Made by a program: the position numbers and the translations under genes
Source: JAFKFI01 sp963795435
Lineage (GTDB): Bacteria; Pseudomonadota; Alphaproteobacteria; Acetobacterales; Acetobacteraceae
Direction of reading: 5' to 3'
DNA: 64,000 nt
Assembly: GCA_963795435.1 (NCBI GenBank)
Contig: CAWCHV010000007.1
Location: forward strand, 930,001-994,000
Shown here: positions 34,879-45,092 of the stretch, piece by piece
How the letters are laid out: each line of letters begins with the position of its first letter
Numbering within the stretch: position 1 is the first letter of the stretch
Notes under the pieces: generated by a model
The model's input: the letters and a program-made list of their open reading frames with translations, nothing else
Told to the model about the DNA's origin: nothing
The model's database searches: none

Positions 34879-36532
34879 TCAGACCCGCTCGGGGTCGTAT
34901 TCGGGCTGCTGCCCGCTGCCGTATCGCTTGAGGGCACCGTTTTCGCCGACCGCGCTCGGGCGCTGGAACACCCAGTTCTGCCACGCGGTGAGGCGGCCGA
35001 AGATGCGCGTCTCCATCGTCTCCGGGCCGGCGAAGCGCAGATTCGCCTCCATCGCGGTGAGCGCGTCGGCGGAGAAGCTGGCGCGCTCCTCCAGCATCAG
35101 CCGCACCTCGTCGTCCCAGTCGATGTCGTCGTAGCCGGCGGTGATGAGGCCAAGCGCTTCCGCAGCGTCGCTGTCCAGCGCCTCGCCGATTTGTTCCTCC
35201 GCCCGCGCGACGCTGGCGGGGTCGCCGAGGAAGCGGGTTTGCAGCCGCGTGAGGCCGTTGCTCATCGGATACGCCCCGAAATTGAGCCGGCCGAGGTGGA
35301 GACGCGCGGCGGGAAGGTTGTGCTCCGTCCGGTCGCCCGCGAACATCACCGCGCGGTCGGCGGCGAAGGCGATCTCCGCCAACGTGCCGGCGAAGCAACT
35401 GCCTGGCTCAATCAGCGCGACAAGGCTGCGCGCGGTGAGGTCGAGCCGCTTGAGCACGCGCTTGAGATGGAGCCGGATCTCGCGCACCAGCCAGTGCGCG
35501 CGATGCGCCGCGAGCAGCGCGTCGGCCGCCAGCACGGCATCGGCGTCGCCCTCGGTGCGCAGGACGAGCAGGCCGAGTGCCGGTTCGTTGAGGCGCAAAT
35601 GCAGGATCGCGTCGTCGAGCTCCCGCGCCATCGCCAGCGGCCAGAACGCCGCCCCCTCGGCGCAGATGCCGGCGAGATCGGCCGGCAACTCGGGATGGGC
35701 CGCGGATGGTGAGCACGGCGCGGCGAGCCGGGCGGTCGAGCCGGATCTCGACGTGATCATACGCCACGCCGTCATCCGAGAAGACCCGCCGCAGCGGCGC
35801 GAGCGCGATCCCCTGCGCCTCGGCGGGCCGGTCGGAGCGGGCGGCAAATTCCTGGGCCCGCAACTCGACTTCCTGCTCCCAGGCCGACGGCGGCACCACC
35901 TCGTCCACCAGCCGCCACTCGACCGCTCGCGCGCCGCGAATGCCTTCCTCCAGGGTGCAGAACACGTCGGCGCGGTCGCGTCGCACGCGGCGCTTGTCGG
36001 TAAGCCGGGTGAGGCCGCCGGTGCCGGGCAGCACGCCGAGCAGCGGCACCTCCGGGAGGGCCACGGTGCTGCGCCGGTCGTCGATCAGCATGACGTGCGC
36101 CGCGGTGATCGCCAGTTCGTAGCCGCCGCCGGCGCAGGCGCCGCTGACCGCCGCGATGTAGGTCTGGCCGGAGTTCTCGCCGGCGTCCTCGATCGCCATG
36201 CGGGTCTCGTTGGTGAACTTGCAGAAATTCACCTTGTGGCCGTGGCTGGCGCGGCCGAGCATCCGGATGTTGGCCCCGGCGCAGAACACCCCCTCCTTGC
36301 CCGAGCGCAGCACGACGCAGCGCACCTCCGGGTGCTCGAAGCGCAGCCGCTGCACCGCGTCGGAGAGTTCGATATCGACGCCGAGATCGTAGGAGTTGAG
36401 CTTGAGCTCGCAGCCGTCGAATAGCGATCCGGCGGGGTCCACGTCCATGATCAGGTGCGCGACCGGGCCATCCAGCCGCAGGCGCCAGTGGCGATAGCGG
36501 CCCGGCTCGGTCTGGAAGTCGATGCGGTCCAT
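34879..36532 (-). pseudogene. boxC: 2,3-epoxybenzoyl-CoA dihydrolase BoxC, one frameshift
   Basis: BoxC opens the epoxide ring of 2,3-epoxybenzoyl-CoA hydrolytically. It is a long crotonase-fold protein of about 550 residues. Here it starts MDRIDFQTEPGRYRHWRLRL, has the oxyanion segment GVFCAGANIRMLG and SGACAGGGYELAI, and runs to AVLTIRGP at about 35705. There one extra base moves the reading into the next frame, which continues with ELPADLAGICAEGAAFWPLA to the normal end GQQPEYDPERV. Total length 1654 nt is one more than a multiple of three. Everything else looks healthy, so either recent inactivation or a read error fits. Confidence 0.88.
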
Positions 36533-36570
36533 CACGGCGCCCCCTGCCGAACCGGCAATATCATGCATAT

Positions 36571-37372
36571 TTACGGGCAGCAATATAATTCATGTTCGAG
36601 CACTTCGCGGGCGAAGCGGGCGACCTCGTCGGTGGTCGGGCCGGGGGCTTCCATATGGGGCGAGTGTTCGGCGCCTCCGATCATTGCCGTCCGCACCGGG
36701 CAGCGCGCCGCGCGCTCGGCGACGCGGAGCTGCGCCGTGGAGCCGTAGCGATCCCCGCTGCCCTGCAGCAGGAGCATCGGCACCTCGATCGCCGCGAGGT
36801 GCCGGGTGATGTCCCACCCGCGAAAGCCCGGGTTGAGCCAGGCGTCGCTCCAGCCCCGGAACGCCACGTCCACCCGCGCGTGGTAACGCGCCAGCCTGGA
36901 GCGCAGCCGGCCCTGGTCGTAGGCGGCGCGGATCGCGGCGATGCTGCCGACCGTGACGTCCTCGACGAAGAAATGCGGCGCGATCAGCGCCAGCCCGCGC
37001 ACCCGCGAAGTCATGCACGCCGCCGGCGTGGATCGCGGCGATCGAGGCGCCGTCGGAGTGGCCGACCAGCACGCAACGTTCGATCCCCGCCGCGTCCAGC
37101 ACGCGGGGCAGCACGTCCAGCGCCTCGTCGTGCATGTAGCTCAGCGGGCGCGGCAGGCTGACGGGATCGGAGCGGCCGTAGCCGAAGCGGGAGAAGGCGA
37201 ACACGCCGAAACCGGTCGCCGCCGCCAGGGTGTCGGGGAAATCCCGCCACAACGCGACGCAGCCGAGGCCCTCGTGCAGCAGCACCAAGCTGGGCGCCGC
37301 CTCGGGGCGCGGACCCCACCACTCGATCTCGAGCCGCCGACCGCCGACGACGATCGAACCCGGCCGGCTCAT
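36571..37372 (-). pseudogene. Alpha/beta hydrolase, one frameshift
   Basis: The start MSRPGSIVVGGRRLEIEWWG leads to LVLLHEGLGCVALWRDFP (oxyanion HEG), FSRFGYGRSD and the nucleophile elbow VLVGHSDGAS. After GGVHD near 37018 an extra T breaks the frame. The second part resumes RVRGLALIAPHFFVEDVTVG and ends with the catalytic His region MIGGAEHSPHMEAPGPTTDE. Length 802 nt again shows one surplus base. Hydrolases like this accompany box operons, where they may act on thioesters or lactones. Confidence 0.83.
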
Positions 37373-37382
37373 CGCGGACCGC

Positions 37383-38948
<1,566 letters not shown>

Positions 38949-39110
38949 CCTCGCCCTCCGCCGCGCTTCGGCGCTCTCGACCAGCCGGCGCGGATGGCCG
39001 CTCGACAGCCTAGGCAGACGCCGCCCCGCGCGCAACGATACGCCGCGCCGGCTTGCGCGCGCTCGCGACGCCACGCACCCTTTCCGCCGCCACATCGCAT
39101 CGGACATCCC

Positions 39111-39575
39111 ATGAGCAGCACAGCCGCCGAGCGCTATTTCGAGGACTACCCGGAAGGCGCCGTGTTCGAGTTCGGCGAGATCGCCGTGACGGCCGAGGAG
39201 ATCGTCGCTTTCGCGACGCGCTACGACCCGCAGCCGATGCACGTCGACCCCGCGGCGGCCGCCTCCGGCGCGTTCGGCGGGCTGATCGCCAGCGGCTGGC
39301 ACACCGCGGCGATCATGATGCGCCTGCTCGCCGACAATTTCCTCTCCGCCGCGTCGAGCATCGCCTCGCCGGGCATCGACGAACTGCACTGGCTCCGTCC
39401 CGTGCGCCCCGGCGACCGGCTCTCGCTGCGCGTGACGGTGCTCGAAGCCAACCGCTCCCGCTCGAAGCCCGACCGCGGCATGGTGCGCGGCCTCGTCGAG
39501 GTGCTGAACCAGAACGGCGAGGTAGCGATGTCGCTCAAGCCGTTGAATCTGGTGCGCTGCCGCCCGGCCGGTTAG
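39111..39575 (+). CDS. MaoC-like (R)-hydratase
   Basis: A 154-residue hot-dog-fold protein. The hydratase active-site motif is seen as YDPQPMHVDPAAAASGAFGG followed by LIASGWHTAA, with the Asp and His five residues apart. Such enzymes add water to enoyl-CoA. The ATG follows a 162-bp gap divergent to the benzoate-CoA ligase, so it may share its control region. It probably serves aromatic or fatty acyl-CoA oxidation. Confidence 0.85.
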   Translation: MSSTAAERYFEDYPEGAVFEFGEIAVTAEEIVAFATRYDPQPMHVDPAAAASGAFGGLIASGWHTAAIMMRLLADNFLSAASSIASPGIDELHWLRPVRPGDRLSLRVTVLEANRSRSKPDRGMVRGLVEVLNQNGEVAMSLKPLNLVRCRPAG

Positions 39576-39617
39576 TCGCCTCGTAGAATGCCCCCGGCGA
39601 CCTGAGCGCCCGCCTCG

Positions 39618-40586
39618 CTAGTTCATGACCGCCGGCGCCCCCGCCACGAAGCGCGACAGGATCTCGCTCGAAGAAATGTCGCGCGTGATGAACACCAGAC
39701 GGCTGCGACGATCCGCGTCCGGCCAGTCCGTGAACCATTCGGGGGGATAGAGCGTGTGCTGCACCGCGTGGATCGCCGCCGGTCGCGACGGAACGTCGGC
39801 GAACGCGACGATGCCTTTCACGCGCAGCAAATCCTCCCCCCGCTCGCGCGCCAGGCCGCCTAGCGCCCTGGCAAAATCGAGCCGGGTCATTTCGCGGCGC
39901 AGCTCGATCGCCGCGGTCGAGATGCCGTGCGAATGGTCGCCCGCCGACCAGAGCCGGCGGGCCGGGCGCGTCGGTCCCGCTCCGGGTTGCCGGAACAACG
40001 CGCCGGCCGGCTCCGCCAGCTCCGCCGCGAGCACGATCTCGGCCGACGGGTTGAGTGCCGCGAGGCCGGCCAGCATCGCCTCGGGGACAGGCGCCAGATC
40101 CGTCTTGCTGATCAACAGCCGATCCGCCAACGCCGCCTGTGCGGTCGCCTCGGCGTAGCGCTCCAGGCTGGAGCGGCCGGCCAGCGCGTCCACCACCGTC
40201 AGCACGGTATCGAAGCGCAGCGCCCGCTCGAGATGCGGATCGGCCGCCAGCGTGTAGAGGATCGGCGCCGGCTCGGCGAGCCCGCTGGTCTCCACCACCA
40301 CGCGCCGGAACGGCGGCAGCGCGGCCGCCGCGCGGCGTGCCAGCAACCCATGCAGCGTGCGAACCAAGTCCTGCCGCACGGCGCAGCACAGGCAGCCATT
40401 GGGCAACTGCACCACGTCGTCCGGGCTCGCCGCGACCAGCAGGTGGTCGAGCCCGATCTCGCCGAATTCGTTGATCACCACGGCGGTATCGCCCATCGCG
40501 GGATCGGCGAGCACGCGACGCAGGAACGTGGTCTTGCCGCTGCCGAGAAAACCGGTCAGCACCGAGATCGGCAGCGCCTCGTCCAT
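39618..40586 (-). CDS. CobW/COG0523-family GTPase metallochaperone
   Basis: A 322-residue G3E-family GTPase. The N-terminal P-loop is LTGFLGSGKTTFLRRVL, with INEFGEIGLDH (switch) and the metal-binding CXCC motif in LPNGCLCCAVRQDLV. The GTP base motif is RLLISKTDLAPVP. The CobW C-terminal domain begins near residue 235 (RVKGIVAFADVPSRPAAIHA). The family loads zinc or cobalt into client enzymes. No zinc-uptake operator (Zur box) could be recognised by eye. Confidence 0.9.
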   Translation of the reverse strand: MDEALPISVLTGFLGSGKTTFLRRVLADPAMGDTAVVINEFGEIGLDHLLVAASPDDVVQLPNGCLCCAVRQDLVRTLHGLLARRAAAALPPFRRVVVETSGLAEPAPILYTLAADPHLERALRFDTVLTVVDALAGRSSLERYAEATAQAALADRLLISKTDLAPVPEAMLAGLAALNPSAEIVLAAELAEPAGALFRQPGAGPTRPARRLWSAGDHSHGISTAAIELRREMTRLDFARALGGLARERGEDLLRVKGIVAFADVPSRPAAIHAVQHTLYPPEWFTDWPDADRRSRLVFITRDISSSEILSRFVAGAPAVMN

Positions 40587-40681
40587 CTTCCGCTCAAGCT
40601 CCCGCGCGCCCGCGGATCAGGCGCCCCGGCCGGCCCCGCGCCGAAGCGTCCGGCACGATCAGGCGCGGCAATCCGGCGGCG

Positions 40682-40939
40682 TCAGGAATGCAGCTGCGCC
40701 GCGATCTCCGGCCGGCTGGCGAGATGCTCGCCGGTCGGCTCGGCGCCCTGAACCACCTTCAGGCAACGCGCATAGAGCGCCAGGATCTCTCCCTCGGTGC
40801 AGGCCCCCTGCCCGCGCAGCAGCGTGCTTCCCGCGGGAAACGGATGGTCGTTGTTGGCGCGCCCGGCGGCGAACAGGACACACTGCATGAGCCCGAATGC
40901 GACGGCTTCCTTGCTGTCGCCTTGAACCTGGCAGGACAT
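40682..40939 (-). CDS. Small hypothetical protein, 85 residues
   Basis: It starts MSCQVQGDSKEAVAFGLMQC with a strong ribosome site, GGAGGAAAGCC, directly before the ATG. It holds four Cys residues (3, 20, about 47 and 59), no signal peptide and no membrane span. The second half (EGEILALYARCLKVVQGAEP) is helical. I do not recognise the family. It lies 95 bp upstream of the CobW gene on the same strand and may be co-transcribed with it. Confidence 0.65.
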   Translation of the reverse strand: MSCQVQGDSKEAVAFGLMQCVLFAAGRANNDHPFPAGSTLLRGQGACTEGEILALYARCLKVVQGAEPTGEHLASRPEIAAQLHS

Positions 40940-41318
40940 GGCTTTCCTCCGTCCAAGATTGCTTCCTGGTGGAATGAATCTCGGTCAGCAGAGGGCCGCT
41001 CGCAACTCACGATTGAGTGCTGCGGCTGCACGCGGATGGCGGCGGGTCAAACCGGGGTGGACGGCATGGAGGCAATCCCGCGCGCATCTCCGCGAGGTTG
41101 CGCGCCGAAAACGGCCGTCCGCGCAAACGGGATCGAACGGGCAGGAACCACCTCGAGCGGACCTCAGCTGCTTGAAGCAGTCTGTCCGCAGGGCACACCG
41201 CAGCGTTGGACAAGTGAGTTCGCTGCCGATGCTATTCCGTGCTGATCGAGAATGAGGTGTAACGCGGTCGACCGCTTCAGCTAAACTCGTGCAACGCGCC
41301 GAGGGAGACAGGCGGGAG
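40940..41318. other. Divergent intergenic region without a gene
   Basis: 379 bp between the small protein gene and the antiporter gene, which point away from each other. It must hold both promoters. No convincing reading frame, RNA gene or repeat was seen. Confidence 0.6.
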
Positions 41319-42545
41319 ATGTACGAGAACGCCGCGATGCTGGCCGTGTTCCTCCTGATCTACAGCGCGATAGCGGGGCGGATCGAGCGCTCTCTCATCA
41401 GCGGCCCAATTGTGTTCACCACGGCCGGATTTATCCTGGGCGCGGATGGACTCGGCATCCTACGCATCCACATCGACGGCGAGGGGTTGCGCCTTCTGGC
41501 GGAACTGACGCTTGCGATGGTCCTGTTCACCGACGCCGCCAATTCGGATTTCACCATTGTCAAACGAAACCTCGGCCTCCCGGAGCGGCTGCTGCTGGTC
41601 GGTTTGCCGATGACGATTGTGCTCGGCTTTCTTGTCACCGCAATCGTCTTCCCTCACCTCGGAATTTTCGAGATGGCGTTGCTGGCCGCGATGTTGGCGC
41701 CCACCGACGCGGCGCTCGGCAAGCCGGTCGTGACGAATCCGGCGGTGCCGGCGGCAATGCGCGAAGCCCTCAATCTGGAAAGCGGTCTCAACGACGGCAT
41801 CTGCGTGCCAATTGTCGTGCTGTTGCTCGGACTGGCGGTTGGCACTCAGATTGAAGGCGGGACAGCGGCGCATGTCGCCCGGGTCGTCGTCGAGGCGATT
41901 GGCATCGGGCTTATCGTCGGCCTTGCGCTGACTTGGCTGACCACCCTGATGCTGCGGTTTGCCGAGGGACGCGGCTGGATCAGCGAGCATTGGGTGGAGA
42001 TCCCGATCGTCGCGCTGGCGGCAGCCTGCTTTGCAGCGGCACAGGCGTTGGGCGGCAGCGGCTTTATCGCGTGCTTTGTCGGCGGGCTCTTACTGAGCGG
42101 GCTTGGCGCGCACCACAAGAAGGAGCTGCTCCGCGGTGCCGAGCACATGGGCGAAGCGCTGGCGCTGCTGACATGGGTCATCTTCGGCGGGATTATCGTC
42201 GCCCGCCTGATCGACCGTGTTACTTGGTCCGCGTTGCTCTATGCGATTCTGAGCTTGACCGTGATCCGGATGTTGCCGGTCTTTTTGTGCCTGATCGGCA
42301 CGAAGACGAGTGTTGCGGACAAGCTTTTCATCGGCTGGTTTGGCCCGCGCGGGTTAGCCACGATCGTTTTCGCGGTCCTCGTACTCGACGAAAAGCTGCC
42401 CGGCAACGATACCATCATGCTGGCGGCGGGTTGGACCGTGTTGCTGAGCGTCATCGTCCACGGCGTGACGGCGAACCCCTTGGTCCGGCGAATGGCCACG
42501 CGTCCATCGGCGCAGGCTGAGGATGGTGTTCGCGCCGCCGGCTGA
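41319..42545 (+). CDS. Cation:proton antiporter (CPA1/Na-H exchanger family)
   Basis: A 408-residue inner-membrane antiporter with about 12-13 spans. LAMLAPTDAALGKPVVTNPA carries the TD motif of the ion-binding site, and LNLESGLNDGICVPIVVLLL carries the acidic ND/ESGLND motif of the NhaP/CPA1 group. WFGPRGLATIVFAVLVLDEK gives the late conserved Arg region. It exchanges Na+ or K+ for protons. The ATG has GAGGGAGA upstream; a GTG ten codons earlier is the alternative. Confidence 0.88.
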   Translation: MYENAAMLAVFLLIYSAIAGRIERSLISGPIVFTTAGFILGADGLGILRIHIDGEGLRLLAELTLAMVLFTDAANSDFTIVKRNLGLPERLLLVGLPMTIVLGFLVTAIVFPHLGIFEMALLAAMLAPTDAALGKPVVTNPAVPAAMREALNLESGLNDGICVPIVVLLLGLAVGTQIEGGTAAHVARVVVEAIGIGLIVGLALTWLTTLMLRFAEGRGWISEHWVEIPIVALAAACFAAAQALGGSGFIACFVGGLLLSGLGAHHKKELLRGAEHMGEALALLTWVIFGGIIVARLIDRVTWSALLYAILSLTVIRMLPVFLCLIGTKTSVADKLFIGWFGPRGLATIVFAVLVLDEKLPGNDTIMLAAGWTVLLSVIVHGVTANPLVRRMATRPSAQAEDGVRAAG

Positions 42546-42574
42546 GCGGCTGCTTCGGGTCGGAAGCAGCCGCT
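42545..42574. terminator. Bidirectional hairpin terminator
   Basis: A perfect 12-bp stem, AGCGGCTGCTTC and GAAGCAGCCGCT, with a 6-base loop. It lies between the convergent antiporter and PhnB-like genes, directly at the antiporter's stop. Confidence 0.72.
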
Positions 42575-42580
42575 CCGTTC

Positions 42581-43084
42581 TCATTCAGAGACAGGCTCTG
42601 ATCCCAGGGCCTCGCCGCGCACCGCCGCCTCGATCTTGGCGACGTCGATCTTCCGCATCTGCATCATCGCCTCGAACGCGCGCTTCGCCACATCGCCGCC
42701 CCTGGCGATCGCCTCGGTCAAGACGCGCGGCGTGATCTGCCACGAGAGGCCCCATTTGTCCTTGCACCAGCCGCACGCGCTCTCCGCGCCGCCGTTGCCG
42801 ACGATCGCGTTCCAATAGCGGTCGGTCTCCGCCTGGTCGTCGGTGGCGATCTGAAAGGAGAACGCCTCGCTGTGCTTAAACATGGTCCCGCCGTTGAGGC
42901 CGAGGCACGGCACGCCGCACACCGTGAACTCGACCGTCAGGACGTCGCCCGCCTTGCCGCTTGGATAGTCGGACGGCGCCCGGTGCACCGCGCTGACCGT
43001 GCTGTCGGGAAAGGTCCGGGCGTAAAAGCGCGCGGCCTCTTCCGCGTCATGGTCGTACCACAGGCAGATCGTGTTCTTCTTCAC
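42581..43084 (-). CDS. PhnB-like VOC family protein
   Basis: A 167-residue VOC protein of the PhnB/3-demethylubiquinone-methyltransferase-like group. It begins at a GTG: KKNTICLWYDHDAEEAARFY, and has VEFTVCGVPCLGLNGGTMFK, WGLSWQITPRVLTEAIA and a C-terminal AFEAMMQMRKIDVAKIEAA, all standard for the group. GGAGAG lies upstream of the GTG. The molecular role of these small proteins is unknown despite their frequency. Confidence 0.86.
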   Translation of the reverse strand: MKKNTICLWYDHDAEEAARFYARTFPDSTVSAVHRAPSDYPSGKAGDVLTVEFTVCGVPCLGLNGGTMFKHSEAFSFQIATDDQAETDRYWNAIVGNGGAESACGWCKDKWGLSWQITPRVLTEAIARGGDVAKRAFEAMMQMRKIDVAKIEAAVRGEALGSEPVSE

Positions 43085-43572
43085 GCGTTGCTCTCCGTTG
43101 TTTGCCACCGACCCGGAAAAATCCGCGCACCGGTGCCCTCGATTTAGATGCACCCATGCAAGATGTCGATCGCGGCCGCTGGCGCAGAATCGGCGACTGC
43201 GGTTCGCAGTCTCATGCCGAAGTGGCGCGCCCGGGAAGATTCGAACTCCTAACCCCAGATCGTATGACCTGAGCCCCTTCTTCCCTCCAGTCAAAAATAA
43301 AGTCCGCGGTTGCAATCACTCGGACGGAGCTTGACGCGGCTGGCACGCGGCGAGCGACTGCACGATCGGCGGACGCGGACGCCGCGCCACGGATGCCGCG
43401 CTGGCCCTGGTCTTGGAGGGGCGCGCGCGAACCGGGGCGGCACTATGCCGCGGAAACCGCGGCCGCCTGATCCAGCTCGTCCGCAACCGCGGCGCTCACG
43501 GGATGCTTACTTGCCAGGCAGGCCAAGAGGTGTATCGCTTGATCAATAATAACGGTTTCCGGGAGGAGCAAG
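43085..43572. other. Intergenic region with a degraded tRNA end
   Basis: 488 bp without an intact gene. It contains the tRNA-Arg 3'-end copy at 43223-43263. From 43300 on the sequence is GC-rich with short open stretches but nothing recognisable. GGGAGGAGC at the right edge is the ribosome site of the HAF-repeat gene. Confidence 0.6.
43223..43263 (-). repeat. Degraded copy of the tRNA-Arg 3' half (att-like)
   Basis: It matches the plus-strand sequence of the intact tRNA from its CCA end at 44965. TGGCGCGCCCG is identical, then three mismatches, then AGATTCGAACTCCTAACCCC identical, then a one-base gap and AGATC. Same orientation as the tRNA. The 5' half is absent. This is the layout left by an integrative element that used the tRNA 3' end. 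Confidence 0.72.
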
Positions 43573-44877
43573 ATGGTCAGCCAGGTTGGACCGGCCACTT
43601 CGGCTCGGCCGAAACCTTATAGCTTCACCACCGTCGATCCACCGGGGTCTTCATTCACCAACCCGGTTTCGATCAACGACCGTGGTCAGATCGTCGGGTT
43701 CTATGAGGACAGCAGCGGTGTAGCGCACGGCTTCCTCGACACCAAAGGCACGTTCACCACCATCGATGTGCCGGGGTCTTCATCCACCCTGGCGGTATCG
43801 ATCAACGACGCCGGCCGGATCGTCGGACAGTATAACGACAGCAGCGGCGTAACGCACGGTTTCCTCGACATCAAAGGCACGTACACCACCATCGATGTGC
43901 CGGGATCTTCACTCACCGAGGCGGATTCGATCAACGACGCCGGCCGGATCGTCGGAATTTATAACGACAGCAGCGGCGTAACGCGCGGTTTCCTCGACAT
44001 CAAAGGCACGTTCACCACCATCGATGTGCCGGGCTCTTCATCCACCTTCGCGGGTCCGATCAACGACCGCGGCCAGATCATCGGGAATTGGTTCGACAGC
44101 AACAACGTACAGCACGGTTTCCTCGACATCAAAGGCACGATCACCACGATCGATCCGCCGGGTACCAGTGAACTTGCTGGCTCGAGCGCCGATGGGATCA
44201 ACAACCGCGGTCAGATCGTCGGGTACTATGGCGACAGCAGCGGTGTAACGCACGGCTTCCTTGACACCAAAGGCACGTTCACCACCATCGATGTGCCGGG
44301 ATCTTCATTGACTGTCCCGATTTCGATCAACGACCGCGGCCAGATCGTCGGGTACTATGAGAACAGCAGCGGTGTAACGCAGGGCTTCCTCGACACCAAA
44401 GGCACGTTCACCACCATCGATGTGCCGGGATCTTTATTCACCCTGGCGGGTGCGAACAACGACAGCGGCCAGATCATCGGGGTCTATAAGGACAGCAGCT
44501 TCGTATATCACGGCTTCCTCGCCAGCAGGAATGATGACGGTTCAGCAGCGTCTTCCACGGCCGCTCAGGCACCGCTGACACAGGCATCCGTCATCGGCGA
44601 TAGCCGGCCCGCTTTTTTGGGCACCGGCAACGCCGAGGCCGTAACTGGGAATGGCGCGTTGGGCGGGCTCGGCAGCAGCGAAGGCCTCGGGTTGCACGCA
44701 ATGGCCGGTGCCGCGCTCGCGGCTGACTTGCTGCCCGGTCCACGGACGATCGCCCCCGGATCGTCTCCGTCGTTGAGCTGGGCTACGTTCCCACATCCAT
44801 TGCCGAACATGGCAGCAGGCGCGCTGGCCCATCCCGAGACGAGCGGCGGCTGGATGCCCAGCCTGCACACGGTCTGA
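43573..44877 (+). CDS. HAF-repeat (TIGR02913-type) protein
   Basis: A 434-residue protein. Residues 18-320 are seven tandem repeats of 43 residues (one of 46) with consensus FTTIDVPGSSxTLAxSIND and GRIVGxYxDSSGVTHGFLD. This is the probable extracellular HAF-repeat family, likely a beta-propeller-like fold. The C-terminal ~110 residues are low-complexity, rich in Ala, Gly and Pro. There is no obvious signal peptide after MVSQVGPATSARPKPY. It lies between an intact tRNA-Arg and a degraded tRNA copy, suggesting arrival on a mobile element. Function unknown. Confidence 0.85.
   Translation: MVSQVGPATSARPKPYSFTTVDPPGSSFTNPVSINDRGQIVGFYEDSSGVAHGFLDTKGTFTTIDVPGSSSTLAVSINDAGRIVGQYNDSSGVTHGFLDIKGTYTTIDVPGSSLTEADSINDAGRIVGIYNDSSGVTRGFLDIKGTFTTIDVPGSSSTFAGPINDRGQIIGNWFDSNNVQHGFLDIKGTITTIDPPGTSELAGSSADGINNRGQIVGYYGDSSGVTHGFLDTKGTFTTIDVPGSSLTVPISINDRGQIVGYYENSSGVTQGFLDTKGTFTTIDVPGSLFTLAGANNDSGQIIGVYKDSSFVYHGFLASRNDDGSAASSTAAQAPLTQASVIGDSRPAFLGTGNAEAVTGNGALGGLGSSEGLGLHAMAGAALAADLLPGPRTIAPGSSPSLSWATFPHPLPNMAAGALAHPETSGGWMPSLHTV
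43624..44535 (+). repeat. 129-bp tandem repeat array coding for HAF repeats
   Basis: Seven units starting near 43624, 43753, 43882, 44011, 44140, 44278 and 44407. The period is 129 bp, except one 138-bp unit. Each begins with TTCACCACCATCGATGTGCC or a near variant. Third-base differences are few, so the units expanded or were homogenised recently. Confidence 0.88.
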
Positions 44878-44964
44878 TCCAACGCCGGCACGGCGGGGCC
44901 GCTGGCGTCGACGGCTGATCTCGGCCAGATGCGGGTTCGTGGCCTCGGCGTTGGCGAGGGAATT

Positions 44965-45041
44965 TGGCGCGCCCGAAGAGATTCGAACTCCTAACCCCCA
45001 GATCCGTAGTCTGGTGCTCTATCCAATTGAGCTACGGGCGC
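44965..45041 (-). tRNA. tRNA-Arg (anticodon ACG)
   Basis: A 77-base cloverleaf. The acceptor GCGCCCG pairs with CGGGCGC, and CCA is encoded. The D arm contains GCTCAATTGGATAGAGC. The anticodon stem is CCAGA/TCTGG with loop CTACGGA, giving ACG (read as inosine-CG, arginine CGN). The T arm contains GAGTTCGAATCTC. It ends just upstream of the HAF island and lies near leuB. Confidence 0.95.
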
Positions 45042-45092
45042 ACCCGACGGCGGTGTAGCGGATGCCTCGCCGCCCGGCAAGCCCAGAGGGGA

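Noticed and set aside
43223..43290. Second functional tRNA-Arg
   Set aside because: No matching 5' acceptor or D arm. The anticodon-arm region does not pair.
43624..44535. CRISPR-like array
   Set aside because: The 129-bp units are in one open frame, all alike, with no short repeat and unique spacer pattern.
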